Assembly (NCBI GenBank): GCA_902783825.1
Contig: CACZSJ010000042.1
Span: forward strand, 1 to 20,744
Direction: 5' to 3'
DNA from: Oscillospiraceae bacterium
Lineage (GTDB): Bacteria > Bacillota > Clostridia > Oscillospirales > Oscillospiraceae
DNA: 20,744 nt
Every line of letters begins with the position of its first letter. Positions within the stretch are counted from its first letter, which is position 1. Of the stretch, positions 8,005 to 15,725 are shown piece by piece. The notes beneath the pieces are model-generated. The model did no database searches, had not been told where the DNA came from, and saw only the letters and a program-made list of their open reading frames with translations. A program made the position numbers and the translations under genes.

Positions 8005-8033
8005 TTGACACACTGAAAAAACTGCGGTAGAAT
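8005..8033 (+). promoter_or_regulatory. Promoter of tRNA-Arg(CCT)
   Basis: Perfect TTGACA (8005-8010), 17-base spacer, TAGAAT (8028-8033). Initiation near 8040 is 9 bases before the mature tRNA. Confidence 0.85.
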
Positions 8034-8048
8034 GGCAAAGCTCAACAG

Positions 8049-8125
8049 GCCCACGTAGCTCAGCAGGATAGAGCACTCGCCTCCTAAGCGAGGGGTCGGA
8101 GGTTCGAATCCTCTCGTGGGTGCCA
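8049..8125 (+). tRNA. tRNA-Arg, anticodon CCT
   Basis: A complete cloverleaf: acceptor GCCCACG with CGTGGGT (G1-U72 wobble), anticodon stem CTCGC/GCGAG with loop CTCCTAA, so the anticodon is CCT (8083-8085) reading AGG; T arm GGAGG-TTCGAAT-CCTCT; discriminator G, and an encoded CCA (8123-8125). It stands alone with its own promoter and terminator. Confidence 0.96.
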
Positions 8126-8129
8126 AGGA

Positions 8130-8157
8130 GACAGCGGCGTTTGTCCGCTGTCTTTTT
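8130..8157 (+). terminator. Terminator of tRNA-Arg(CCT)
   Basis: Perfect 8-bp stem GACAGCGG/CCGCTGTC, 7-base loop, five T immediately after. Confidence 0.9.
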
Positions 8158-8197
8158 CACTTCTACGCCGTCATGTGTCGCTGGAAATATCTTCGTC

Positions 8198-8227
8198 TTG
8201 TCTATCTCGGCCCCGGTCCGCTATAAT
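8198..8227 (+). promoter_or_regulatory. Promoter of the 82-aa membrane protein gene
   Basis: TTGTCT (8198-8203), 18-base spacer, perfect TATAAT (8222-8227). Predicted start site near 8234 leaves a very short leader that just contains the GAGGTGAT ribosome site. Confidence 0.6.
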
Positions 8228-8244
8228 TCCCTTGAGGTGATTGC

Positions 8245-8493
8245 ATGAAACTGCGCAAAACCGTGCAGCGCATGCTGCGGATGCGCCCTTTGGCTTGGTA
8301 CATATTCATCCGTTCCCTTCAATTGAGCTGTGCCCTCTTATTCGGCGCGATCCTGCTTCTTCTGCGCTGGGACGGTGACATGCAACGCTACTATACGCTG
8401 TATATGACCGCGCTGGCTCTCAATGAGACCGCTCAGTCTGTCCTGCTGCTGGGGGTTTTGCTTCCCGTTGTAGTGGAGGATCTTCAAAGCTGA
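8245..8493 (+). CDS. Small two-helix membrane protein of unknown function
   Basis: 82 aa, not recognised as a named family. A basic N-terminus (MKLRKTVQRMLRMR) precedes a hydrophobic helix at about 26-41 (LSCALLFGAILLLLRW), a short loop with YYTLYMTALALNETAQ, and a second helix at about 65-77 (VLLLGVLLPVVV). By the positive-inside rule the N-terminus should be cytoplasmic, making a hairpin. A GAGGTGAT ribosome site and a TATAAT promoter directly upstream make this more than a chance reading frame. Its last 10 bases overlap the end of the RNase M5 gene on the opposite strand, so the two are convergent and share no terminator. Confidence 0.7.
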   Translation: MKLRKTVQRMLRMRPLAWYIFIRSLQLSCALLFGAILLLLRWDGDMQRYYTLYMTALALNETAQSVLLLGVLLPVVVEDLQS

Positions 8494-9059
8494 AAAAACT
8501 CCTCCCTGCTCATCAGCGCATTCAGCACGTCCAGCATGGCGTCTGCGCTCAAAGCTTGTGGAAGCGCAAGGCTTTTCAGGAGCGCCTGACGCGCTTGAGC
8601 GCTGCCGCTCTTGCCGCTGAGACCCTTTGCATAGAGATCCGCCTTGCTGATCCGCTGCGTTCCGGGAAGCCCCTCTTCTCCGTCCATGCTTGCTCCTGCG
8701 CGGTGAAGCGCCTCCAGCAAAATCTGGGGACGCATCCCCTCCACCCCAAGCTTTCCCTCTCGCGAGGGGGAGCTTTTTCTTTTTTCTTTCCCGTACACCT
8801 CTGGTATATAGGCATGCTTCAGCTGCTGAGGCGGCACACAAGAACGGATAAAATTTCGGATCACAAAGCCCGCGCCGTCGGAATCTGTCAGCACGATCAG
8901 CCCATGCTTCTCCGCCACCACCCGCAGCAAGCGCTGTTTTTGTTTGTCGTTAAACACGCCAAAACCCGAGGTCTCCAGAATCAATGCGTCCACCACCTGG
9001 CTCAGCGCGTTTTTATCATAGCGCCCCTCCACCACAATGGCTTCCTTAACTCGATACAT
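8484..9059 (-). CDS. rnmV: Ribonuclease M5 homologue (Toprim domain, DUF4093 C-terminus)
   Basis: 191 aa, close to the 186 of B. subtilis RnmV. The Toprim motifs are present: VVEGRYD (Glu11) and LTDSDGAG (Asp59, Asp61), followed by the IRNFI helix and a GVEGM segment matching the GVEH motif of RNase M5. RNase M5 makes the final double cut that matures 5S rRNA precursor, with ribosomal protein L18 as cofactor. The C-terminal half (about 105-191) fits the domain that contacts RNA. No 5S gene is in the window. ATG 9059 is preceded by AGGAG 6 bases away; a longer frame to 9086 lacks a ribosome site. It overlaps the end of holA by 14 bases, implying coupled translation. Confidence 0.85.
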   Translation of the reverse strand: MYRVKEAIVVEGRYDKNALSQVVDALILETSGFGVFNDKQKQRLLRVVAEKHGLIVLTDSDGAGFVIRNFIRSCVPPQQLKHAYIPEVYGKEKRKSSPSREGKLGVEGMRPQILLEALHRAGASMDGEEGLPGTQRISKADLYAKGLSGKSGSAQARQALLKSLALPQALSADAMLDVLNALMSREEFFQL

Positions 9060-10101
9060 GTCCCTCTCCTGCCGCGATCCGAACAATCGCTTCTTTCAAC
9101 AATTCCCTGTCATCAAGGCCACTGCTTTTGATGCGATAATCCGTTTCTGCGCATAATTCTACCGCACGCTGCAGCTGGTCCATGCTGAAGCCGCGCGCCG
9201 ATTGCATCAGCTTTTTGGCAATAAACTCATGCTTGATGCCGCAGGCCTCCATCACATAGCTGCTGCCCAACTTTTCTTCCAGTGCCAGGCGCGCGGCATA
9301 GAGCTTACGCATCTGCACGCCCAGCATGGCCAGCATGGGAATCGGCTCGTTGCTTCTGTCTGCCAGAAGCTCTGCCAGGATGGCAATCGCCGTATTGTAA
9401 CGCTTCTGCGAAATCTGGTCCGTCATGTCGAAAATGACCGCTTCCGGAATGTGATTTGCCACCGCTTCCACATCTGCCAGACTCACCTTTTCCTCCCTGG
9501 CATAGGCGGCCACTTTCTGAATTTCAGGAATCAGACCGCTCATCAGATCCCCACTGATGAAAATCAGGCGCTGCGCCGCTTCCAGATCGATACGCTTCCC
9601 CTCGGCAGCAAAGCGGCGGGAAATCCAGTCGATCAGCATACCCTGCGCCTGCTGGGAAAAGCGCAGCTCTACCGAAAGCTCCCGCAGCCGTTTGATCAGC
9701 TTGAGCCTTCCGTCCGGTTCAAATCCGGCGCTCTGCACCAGAACCACCGTGCAACAGTCCGGGATATCCTCCAGTACGCGCAGGCATCCCTCCGGGTCGC
9801 TGAGCTTATTCAGCTCCGCATTGCGGATCTCCACAAAGCTCCTGTCCGTGAGAAAAGGCATCGCGTCTACCGCCTGCCGCAGTAGCCGTGGCTCGAGATC
9901 CGGTCCATCCAGGCGTTTGTAGCTGAAGCTGTCCTCCCCTTCCGGAAGGCAGAGTTTTTTCAGCTTCGCCAAGTAGTCCTCCCGCAGATAGTCCTCCGGT
10001 CCCCAAAGCAGATACAGCTTCCTCGGCCCTTCCTCCTGCAGTCGGCGAACAGCAGCGCCATAGTTCAGTCTATTTTCCGTTTTCTCTGTTTTTCTCGCCA
10101 T
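9046..10101 (-). CDS. holA: DNA polymerase III delta subunit
   Basis: 351 aa, normal for HolA. This subunit opens the beta sliding clamp in the clamp-loader complex. The N-terminus shows the family features YLLWGPEDYLREDYL (a degenerate P-loop without the lysine-threonine that binds ATP, as expected for delta), AVDAMPFLTDRSFVEIRN (lead into the clamp-contact helix) and VLVQSAGFEPDGRLK. The middle and C-terminus contain IFDMTDQISQKRYNTAI and the helical collar segment with AMLGVQMRKLYAARL. The start lies inside the end of comEC (32-base overlap) with AGGA sequences just upstream, so expression is coupled to comEC. Confidence 0.93.
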   Translation of the reverse strand: MARKTEKTENRLNYGAAVRRLQEEGPRKLYLLWGPEDYLREDYLAKLKKLCLPEGEDSFSYKRLDGPDLEPRLLRQAVDAMPFLTDRSFVEIRNAELNKLSDPEGCLRVLEDIPDCCTVVLVQSAGFEPDGRLKLIKRLRELSVELRFSQQAQGMLIDWISRRFAAEGKRIDLEAAQRLIFISGDLMSGLIPEIQKVAAYAREEKVSLADVEAVANHIPEAVIFDMTDQISQKRYNTAIAILAELLADRSNEPIPMLAMLGVQMRKLYAARLALEEKLGSSYVMEACGIKHEFIAKKLMQSARGFSMDQLQRAVELCAETDYRIKSSGLDDRELLKEAIVRIAAGEGHVSS

Positions 10102-12370
10102 ATTCCTGTCCTATCCGTATCACGACATTGCCGTGCAAATCTGTCCTATAGACATTATACCCGCACAGGCTCAGCCGTTCAAGTGTCTCCGCGTGCGGAT
10201 GGCCATAGAGATTGTACCCCGTGCTGATCACAGCAGTCTCCGCACCGATTTCCCGCAACAGTCGAAGGCTGCTGGCGTCCGAGGCTCCGTGGTGCCCTAC
10301 CAGCAGAAGCTCGATCGTTCCCGGCATGTGCGACTGCAGCCATGCCTCCTCCGCCTCTGCCGGCGCATCCCCGGTAGCCAACAAGTCATAGCTGCCCAAG
10401 GAAGCTCGGATCATGGCGCAGCGCCGATTGCCCGCGCCATCCAGCACCGGTGCATACATTGTAATGTGAAGTCCCTCCAAATCCAAGTCCAAATCCCTTT
10501 TCAGGATCAGCAGCTGCGTCCCCTGTCGCTGGGCTGCCATCTGAATGGTGTCGTACCATTCCATGTCTTCCCGATCCGGTGCCGGCATGACCAGCTGCTG
10601 CACCGGAAGCATCTCCAGCAGCAATGGTACGCCGTTGACATGATCCTCATGCAGGTGTGTGAGGAACAGAAGATCGATCTGCTTTCGCCCACAGGAGAGC
10701 AGATACCCGCCGACTGTTTCTCCGGCATTGTCCAGGCTCCATCGGTTTCCGCAGTCAATCAAAAGCGTCTTCTTCCCGGAGAAGACCGCTGTGCTTGCCC
10801 CCTGTCCCACGTCCAGCACAGTGATGACGCCAGGCTCGCGTTCATAGCTGACACGGGTCACCGTCAGCATAGCGGCCAACATGACGAGGGACATCGTCAA
10901 AGGCAGCAACAGCCGCCCTCTCCGCCGAGACAAGGTCAGCGCGCACAGGGCGAAGGCCATATAGCAGAATACGAGCCAGAGCAGCGCCAGGCTCTCACGC
11001 AGATAGACCAGGGCAAAAGGAATGCGGGAAACCAGTCTGGCTGTCAGCAGCAGAAATCGCGCCGGCCAAGCCAGCAGAAATGCCAAAGCCTTCGCCAAAG
11101 GCAGCGACAGCGCCGACAATCCGCAAGCCAGGTAGCCACCGCAAAAGCACACGGGTGCAGTCCAAAGGCTGATCGCCCCGGCCAACGGCGCAAGCACCGC
11201 CACATAGCCGAAATGCAGAGCCATCAGCGGCAGCACAAAGACCATCGTGCTGAGAGAAACCGCCACCACCCGCAGCGACGGCGCCAAGAGTCGTCCCAGA
11301 AGATTATCCGGGAGACGTGACTCCATCTGCTCCCAGATTGAATCGGAAAAGCACAAAAGACCTGCCATGGCCGCAAAGGACAGCTGCAAGCTCACGCTGG
11401 CCGCCGCATAAGGATTCTTCAGCAGAATCAGTGCCAGCGCCGCTGACAGAGACGTCAGCGGATCGTTTTCCCGCCGGACGAGAGGCGCCAAGAGCAGGAA
11501 AGACTGCATAATCCCCGCACGCACGGCCGAGGGGCTTGCGCCGCTTGTGAGGACAAACAACCAGATCAGCACCAAGCTGATCAACGCACTGCCTCGGCCT
11601 CTTCCCAGGATCAGCTGCAGAAACGCCGCCACATAGGCAATGTGCATGCCGGACACCGCCACGACATGCATCAGACCGGCTCTGCTCAGAGCGAGTCTCT
11701 GATCGGTTTCCTGATATAGCGATGTTTTATCGCCCAGCATCAGGGCTTTCATGTAGGCAGAGACATCCTCGGGAAACAGCTTGTCAATTCTCACGATCAA
11801 TCTGTGATGCAGCCGCGCCGGAAAATCACGCAGTGTTCGGGCACGCTCCAGAATCAGCACCGGAGACTGGGTATTGATGGTCAGATACACATCCTTGGCC
11901 TTGTATCCGTCGTAGCTCTCTCCATAACGGACGTCCGCTGATTTCAGTCTGCCAGTAAAGCGCAAGCCCTGCCCCGGCTCGGCCAAGGCAATCCATTTTC
12001 CGCTGTCGTATACGATTGCCTCCAGGGGTGGCAGCTCTTCGCTCTCCAGACGAACCTTGACTCTGCAATAGTCTGAATAGGTCTGAGGATACTCCAATAC
12101 CCGCGCGCTAATCTCCCGGCTCTCCCCTGACAAGGCAGCCGCCGGAACCACAGTCCGCTGGGCATGGAGATAAAACAGACCCAGTCCAAAGGACAACGCA
12201 AGCAGCGTAATCACCAGGCCGCGCATCCATTTCCGGTGCATCAGCGCCAGCATCGCGCCCGCAAGGGCCAAAAAGATCCCACAGGGCGCGACCCAGCCCA
12301 AAGGCAATATGTAATTGGCTGCGAAAATAGCCGTCGAAAAGGCTAGCGCCCCGATCGCAAGTTTCCTCAT
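10070..12370 (-). CDS. comEC: ComEC/Rec2 DNA-uptake channel protein
   Basis: 766 aa with the full three-part ComEC layout: an N-terminal DUF4131-type region with membrane helices and an OB-like external part (about 1-190), the multi-helix Competence domain (about 200-480, containing SRAGLMHVVAVSGMHIAYVA and GASPSAVRAGIM), and a C-terminal metallo-beta-lactamase domain with DVGQG (about 522-526), HLHEDH (572-577), a TGD motif and VGHHGASDAS. ComEC passes single-stranded DNA across the membrane during transformation; the C-terminal domain is thought to degrade the other strand. All metal ligands are present, so it should be active. The ribosome site is weak (AGCGGA). No other com genes are nearby. 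It lies 66 bases after the HIT gene and overlaps holA. Confidence 0.94.
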   Translation of the reverse strand: MRKLAIGALAFSTAIFAANYILPLGWVAPCGIFLALAGAMLALMHRKWMRGLVITLLALSFGLGLFYLHAQRTVVPAAALSGESREISARVLEYPQTYSDYCRVKVRLESEELPPLEAIVYDSGKWIALAEPGQGLRFTGRLKSADVRYGESYDGYKAKDVYLTINTQSPVLILERARTLRDFPARLHHRLIVRIDKLFPEDVSAYMKALMLGDKTSLYQETDQRLALSRAGLMHVVAVSGMHIAYVAAFLQLILGRGRGSALISLVLIWLFVLTSGASPSAVRAGIMQSFLLLAPLVRRENDPLTSLSAALALILLKNPYAAASVSLQLSFAAMAGLLCFSDSIWEQMESRLPDNLLGRLLAPSLRVVAVSLSTMVFVLPLMALHFGYVAVLAPLAGAISLWTAPVCFCGGYLACGLSALSLPLAKALAFLLAWPARFLLLTARLVSRIPFALVYLRESLALLWLVFCYMAFALCALTLSRRRGRLLLPLTMSLVMLAAMLTVTRVSYEREPGVITVLDVGQGASTAVFSGKKTLLIDCGNRWSLDNAGETVGGYLLSCGRKQIDLLFLTHLHEDHVNGVPLLLEMLPVQQLVMPAPDREDMEWYDTIQMAAQRQGTQLLILKRDLDLDLEGLHITMYAPVLDGAGNRRCAMIRASLGSYDLLATGDAPAEAEEAWLQSHMPGTIELLLVGHHGASDASSLRLLREIGAETAVISTGYNLYGHPHAETLERLSLCGYNVYRTDLHGNVVIRIGQEYGEKNRENGK

Positions 12371-12399
12371 TCCGCTATCCGTCCGTTCTGATACGCAGA

Positions 12400-12429
12400 C
12401 AGCCGCAGAGGTTCTGTCCTCTGCGGCTG
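12400..12429 (-). other. Perfect 12-bp hairpin between HIT gene and comEC, no T tract
   Basis: CAGCCGCAGAGG and CCTCTGCGGCTG form a perfect 12-bp stem with a 6-base loop. On the minus strand it is followed by TCTGCGTATC, so it lacks the U-run of a standard terminator. It may be a weak terminator, an RNA-processing or 3'-end-protecting structure, or a way of lowering comEC expression relative to alaS. Confidence 0.6.
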
Positions 12430-12436
12430 ATTACCT

Positions 12437-12778
12437 TCACACGATTTTTTCAGAAAGCTTAACGCCGCCGATGATGTGAAAATGCAGATGCATGACCGTC
12501 TGACCGCCGTCCGCCCCGCAATTGTTGATCACCCGGTAGCCGTTGGTAAGGCCCTCGGCCTTGGCAATTCGGGCGATGGCTTCAAAGCATTTGGCCACAT
12601 GGACAGCGTTTTCCTCCGTGATCTGGTCCGCACTGTCAAGATGAACCTTCGGCACCACCAGGATGTGCACAGGCGCCTGAGGATTGATGTCCCGAAAGGC
12701 AAACACATACTCGTCCTCATACACCTTGGTGCTTGGGATCTCTCCGGCAATGATTTTACAAAACAGACAATTCTCCAT
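12437..12778 (-). CDS. HIT family protein (HinT-like purine nucleoside phosphoramidase)
   Basis: 113 aa, the usual size for bacterial HinT. The histidine triad HLHFH (His97, 99, 101) is complete, with the upstream NNCGADGGQTV segment that shapes the nucleotide site. Cys4 and Cys7 of CLFCKI belong to the zinc-binding motif of many members. Such proteins hydrolyse AMP-lysine and other adenosine phosphoramidates, including aminoacyl-adenylates formed by tRNA synthetases, which gives a rational link to its neighbour alaS only 14 bases upstream. A strong AAGGAGG precedes the ATG by 9 bases, lying in that short gap. Confidence 0.93.
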   Translation of the reverse strand: MENCLFCKIIAGEIPSTKVYEDEYVFAFRDINPQAPVHILVVPKVHLDSADQITEENAVHVAKCFEAIARIAKAEGLTNGYRVINNCGADGGQTVMHLHFHIIGGVKLSEKIV

Positions 12779-12792
12779 GATCGTTAACCTCC

Positions 12793-15426
12793 TTACAGCT
12801 TTTCCGCCACGAAGGGCTCCACGGCCGCCAATGCGGCATCCAGCTTGGACACATCGTTGCCGCCGCCCATGGCAGAATCCGGCTTGCCGCCGCCCTTGCC
12901 GCCGGCGATGGCGGTGATGCTCTTGATAATATCTCCAGCGCGCAGGCCTCTGGCCACAGCGTCCTTGCCGCAGACACATTGGAAGGTAATCTTATCACCG
13001 TTGACGGCCGCCATTACGGCCACCACACCGCTGTCCTTGTCCCGCAAAGCATCGCCAAGTTTGCGCAGGGCGTTGGCATCTCCGTCGACTTTAACCGTCA
13101 GCACCCGCAAGCCGTCCAGCTCTTTTGCCGACTTCAGCATGCTGTCCGCGCCGCCGGCAGATTCCTTGTCTTTGTACTGCTGCAGCAGTCTCCGGGTTTC
13201 CCGCAGTTCCGCCGTTTGCTGCTCTACGCGTGCCTGCAAGTCACCGGGGCTCGCCTTAAACAGGGCCGCAACCGCCGCGATTGCATCCTCATCCTCCCGC
13301 AGCTGTCGCAGAGTCTGCAGGCCGGTGCTGGCTTCAATCCGCCTGACACCGGAGGCAACTGAGCCTTCGGAACTGATATGGAAAGCGCCGGCCATGGCCG
13401 TATTTTCCAGATGGGTTCCGCCGCACAGCTCCACGCTGTAATCGCCCATGTTGACCACGCGCACCTGATCGCCGTACTTTTCGCCAAACAGGGCCGTCGC
13501 ACCGCTGTCTTTCGCTTCTGCCAGGCTCATCTCCCGCACATCCACCGGGTAGCCAGCCAGGACCGCGCAATTCACCGCGTCCTCCACCTTCCGGATTTGC
13601 TCTGCTTCCATGGCGGAAAAGTGGGTAAAGTCAAAGCGCAGGAAATCCGGCTCTACCAGGGATCCGGCCTGATGCACATGCTCGCCCAGAATATCGCGCA
13701 ATGCCTGATGCAGCAGATGCGTGGCGCTGTGGGCGCGTCGGATGGCGTTGCGTCTCTGGGGATCGTAGGCCGCAATCACGCTGTCGCCCAGCTTCAGCGT
13801 CCCACTCTCCATGCGGCCGTAGTGCATGTACTTGCCGCCCTTGTTTTTCTGCACATCGCGTACCCGGAAGCAGGCGTTCTCCGTGCGGATACTTCCCTGG
13901 TCGGCCACCTGACCGCCCATCTCCGCGTAAAGGCTTGTCTGATCCAAAACCAGAATCGCTTCCGCACCGGCGGCGATCTCCTGGCGGAATTCTTCCTCCG
14001 CCACGATGGCCAGGATCTTGGCCTCCGTCTCCTGTCGATCATAGCCCACGAATCGGGTCTCCGGCATCTCCTTGCCAAAGTCGATCCCTGCCCAGCCCAG
14101 GTCTCCCAAGGCCGCCCTGGCCTTGCGAGCACGGTCACGCTGCTCCGCCATCAGGCTGCGGAAGCCCTCTTCATCCACGGTCATGCCCTCGTCCGCGCAC
14201 ATTTCCACAGTCAGATCAATGGGGAATCCGTAGGTATCGTAAAGCTTAAAGGCGTCGGCGCCGGAAAAGACGCGCTCACCCTGCTGCTTATGCGCATCCA
14301 GAAGTTCCGCAAAGATCCGCATCCCGGCGTCGATGGTTTTGGCGAAGTTTTCCTCTTCCGTGCGAACCACCCGGGTAATGTAGTCCTGCTTTTCCCGCAG
14401 TTCGGGGTATTGGCATTCATTCTCCCGCACCACCGTCTCGATCACCTGATACAAAAATGCCTCGTTGACGCCCAGCAGCTTGCCATGCCGGGCAGCCCGA
14501 CGCAGCAGACGGCGCAGCACGTAGCCACGCCCCTCGTTAGAGGGCAGCACACCGTCGCAAATCATAAAGGTGGCGCTGCGGATATGATCGGTAATAACAC
14601 GCAGAGACACGTCCATCTGGTGGCTCTGTCCGTAGAAGGCCCCGGTCAACTGGCTGACCCGGCGGGTAATGTTCATCACCGTATCCACGTCAAACAGGGA
14701 ATCCACTCCCTGGCACACAACAGCCAGGCGCTCCAATCCCATTCCCGTATCGATATTCTTCTGGGCCAGGTCGCTGTAATGTCCTTCCCCGTCGTTATCG
14801 AACTGGGAAAAGACGTTGTTCCACACCTCAATATACCGGTCGCAGTCACAGCCAACCGTGCAGTCCGCTTTGCCGCAGCCGTATTTCTCCCCCCGGTCGT
14901 AGTAAATCTCCGAGCAGGGGCCGCAGGGGCCGGCGCCGTGTTCCCAGAAATTATCCTCCTTGCCGAAGCGAAAGATTCGCTCCGGCGCGATGCCGATCTC
15001 TTTGTTCCAAATCTCCCAAGCCTCATCGTCATCCACGTAGACAGAGGGATACAGCCGCTGGGGATCCAGCCCCACCCACTGCTCCGAGGTGAGAAACTCC
15101 CAGCTCCAGGCGATGGCCTCCCGCTTGAAGTAGTCGCCAAAAGAGAAGTTGCCCAGCATCTCAAAATAGGTGCCATGGCGGTCGGTTTTGCCGATGTTCT
15201 CAATGTCACCGGTGCGGATGCATTTCTGGCAGGTACATACCCGCCTGTGCGGCGGCTCCTGCTCTCCCTTGAAATAGGGCTTCATGGGCGCCATGCCAGA
15301 GTTGATCAGCAGCAGACTGGCATCGTTTTGCGGAATCAGCGGAAAACTGGGCAGGCGCAAATGATCCTTGCTCTCAAAAAAGCGCAAAAACATTTCCCGC
15401 AGTTCATTCAGGCCGTATTGTTTCAT
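12793..15426 (-). CDS. alaS: Alanine--tRNA ligase
   Basis: 877 aa, full length. The N-terminal class II catalytic domain begins MKQYGLNELREMFLRFFESK and has HLRLPSFPLIPQND and FKGEQEPPH; there is a CxxC-type Cys cluster around CGPCSEIYYDRG. The editing domain carries HSATH (about residue 567-571) and CGGTH (about 666-670), the zinc ligands that clear serine or glycine mischarged on tRNA-Ala. A coiled-coil stretch (about 745-790) and a C-Ala/DHHA1 domain with the glycine-rich GGGKGGGKPD segment complete the protein. It attaches alanine to tRNA-Ala in the cytoplasm. Start at 15426 is set by GGAGGAG 5 bases upstream, directly after the T-box terminator; a longer open frame reaching 15717 crosses the leader and is not coding. 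Confidence 0.97.
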   Translation of the reverse strand: MKQYGLNELREMFLRFFESKDHLRLPSFPLIPQNDASLLLINSGMAPMKPYFKGEQEPPHRRVCTCQKCIRTGDIENIGKTDRHGTYFEMLGNFSFGDYFKREAIAWSWEFLTSEQWVGLDPQRLYPSVYVDDDEAWEIWNKEIGIAPERIFRFGKEDNFWEHGAGPCGPCSEIYYDRGEKYGCGKADCTVGCDCDRYIEVWNNVFSQFDNDGEGHYSDLAQKNIDTGMGLERLAVVCQGVDSLFDVDTVMNITRRVSQLTGAFYGQSHQMDVSLRVITDHIRSATFMICDGVLPSNEGRGYVLRRLLRRAARHGKLLGVNEAFLYQVIETVVRENECQYPELREKQDYITRVVRTEEENFAKTIDAGMRIFAELLDAHKQQGERVFSGADAFKLYDTYGFPIDLTVEMCADEGMTVDEEGFRSLMAEQRDRARKARAALGDLGWAGIDFGKEMPETRFVGYDRQETEAKILAIVAEEEFRQEIAAGAEAILVLDQTSLYAEMGGQVADQGSIRTENACFRVRDVQKNKGGKYMHYGRMESGTLKLGDSVIAAYDPQRRNAIRRAHSATHLLHQALRDILGEHVHQAGSLVEPDFLRFDFTHFSAMEAEQIRKVEDAVNCAVLAGYPVDVREMSLAEAKDSGATALFGEKYGDQVRVVNMGDYSVELCGGTHLENTAMAGAFHISSEGSVASGVRRIEASTGLQTLRQLREDEDAIAAVAALFKASPGDLQARVEQQTAELRETRRLLQQYKDKESAGGADSMLKSAKELDGLRVLTVKVDGDANALRKLGDALRDKDSGVVAVMAAVNGDKITFQCVCGKDAVARGLRAGDIIKSITAIAGGKGGGKPDSAMGGGNDVSKLDAALAAVEPFVAEKL

Positions 15427-15430
15427 AGTC

Positions 15431-15646
15431 TCCTCCAAAAAAATAGACCTCCGCCCCGTACAGGGGCGAAGGTGAATTCGCGGTACCACCCTGATTTGCC
15501 GCAAGCGGCCTCTCAGCGCCTTTAACGCAGGCATACGGCCCGCTTTCACGGGCAGGCTCAGAAGTGGCTGTCTCGAGCGGACACAGGGCCTTACAGCAGC
15601 CGGCCCCTCTCTGCGCTGTCCCACTCTGACTCGCTTCGTCATCGCG
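15431..15646 (-). promoter_or_regulatory. T-box riboswitch leader of alaS
   Basis: The minus-strand leader contains the conserved T-box AGGGTGGTACCGCG (15479-15492), where UGGU pairs with the ACCA end of uncharged tRNA, consistent with discriminator A of tRNA-Ala. It is followed by the competing terminator and then the alaS ribosome site. Upstream, a long Stem I is supported by pairing of TCAG/CTGA and GTGG/CCAC. Two alanine triplets lie on its 3' side, GCT (15576-15578) and GCC (15566-15568); I cannot decide which is the specifier. Uncharged tRNA-Ala should stabilise the antiterminator and switch alaS on. Confidence 0.92.
15437..15473 (-). terminator. T-box regulated terminator
   Basis: On the minus strand ACCTTCGCCCC pairs with GGGGCGGAGGT around a short loop, followed by CTA and seven T (15437-15443). 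The left arm is also needed by the antiterminator formed with the T-box sequence. Confidence 0.88.
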
Positions 15647-15652
15647 TGTTTC

Positions 15653-15680
15653 ATTGTATCATAGCCCGCGGATTTGTCAA
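15653..15680 (-). promoter_or_regulatory. Promoter of the alaS transcript
   Basis: Minus strand: perfect TTGACA (15675-15680), 16-base spacer, TACAAT (15653-15658). Transcription starts near 15646, at the beginning of the T-box leader. It lies 45 bases beyond the stop of the GtrA-like gene. Confidence 0.82.
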
Positions 15681-15725
15681 GTGCTTGCCCATTCGCGCCC
15701 GTTCCCCTTCGCGCCACTTGGACGT

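Noticed and set aside
7975..8160. 62-residue N-terminal extension of the ABC transporter
   Set aside because: It is the complement of the tRNA-Arg(CCT) gene and its promoter; a ribosome site sets the start at 7974.
13378..15525. 715-aa open frame antisense to alaS
   Set aside because: It reads through the T-box leader and shows no protein features; alaS is certain.
15427..15717. 97-residue N-terminal extension of AlaS
   Set aside because: This stretch holds the alaS promoter, T-box and terminator; GGAGGAG sets the start at 15426.
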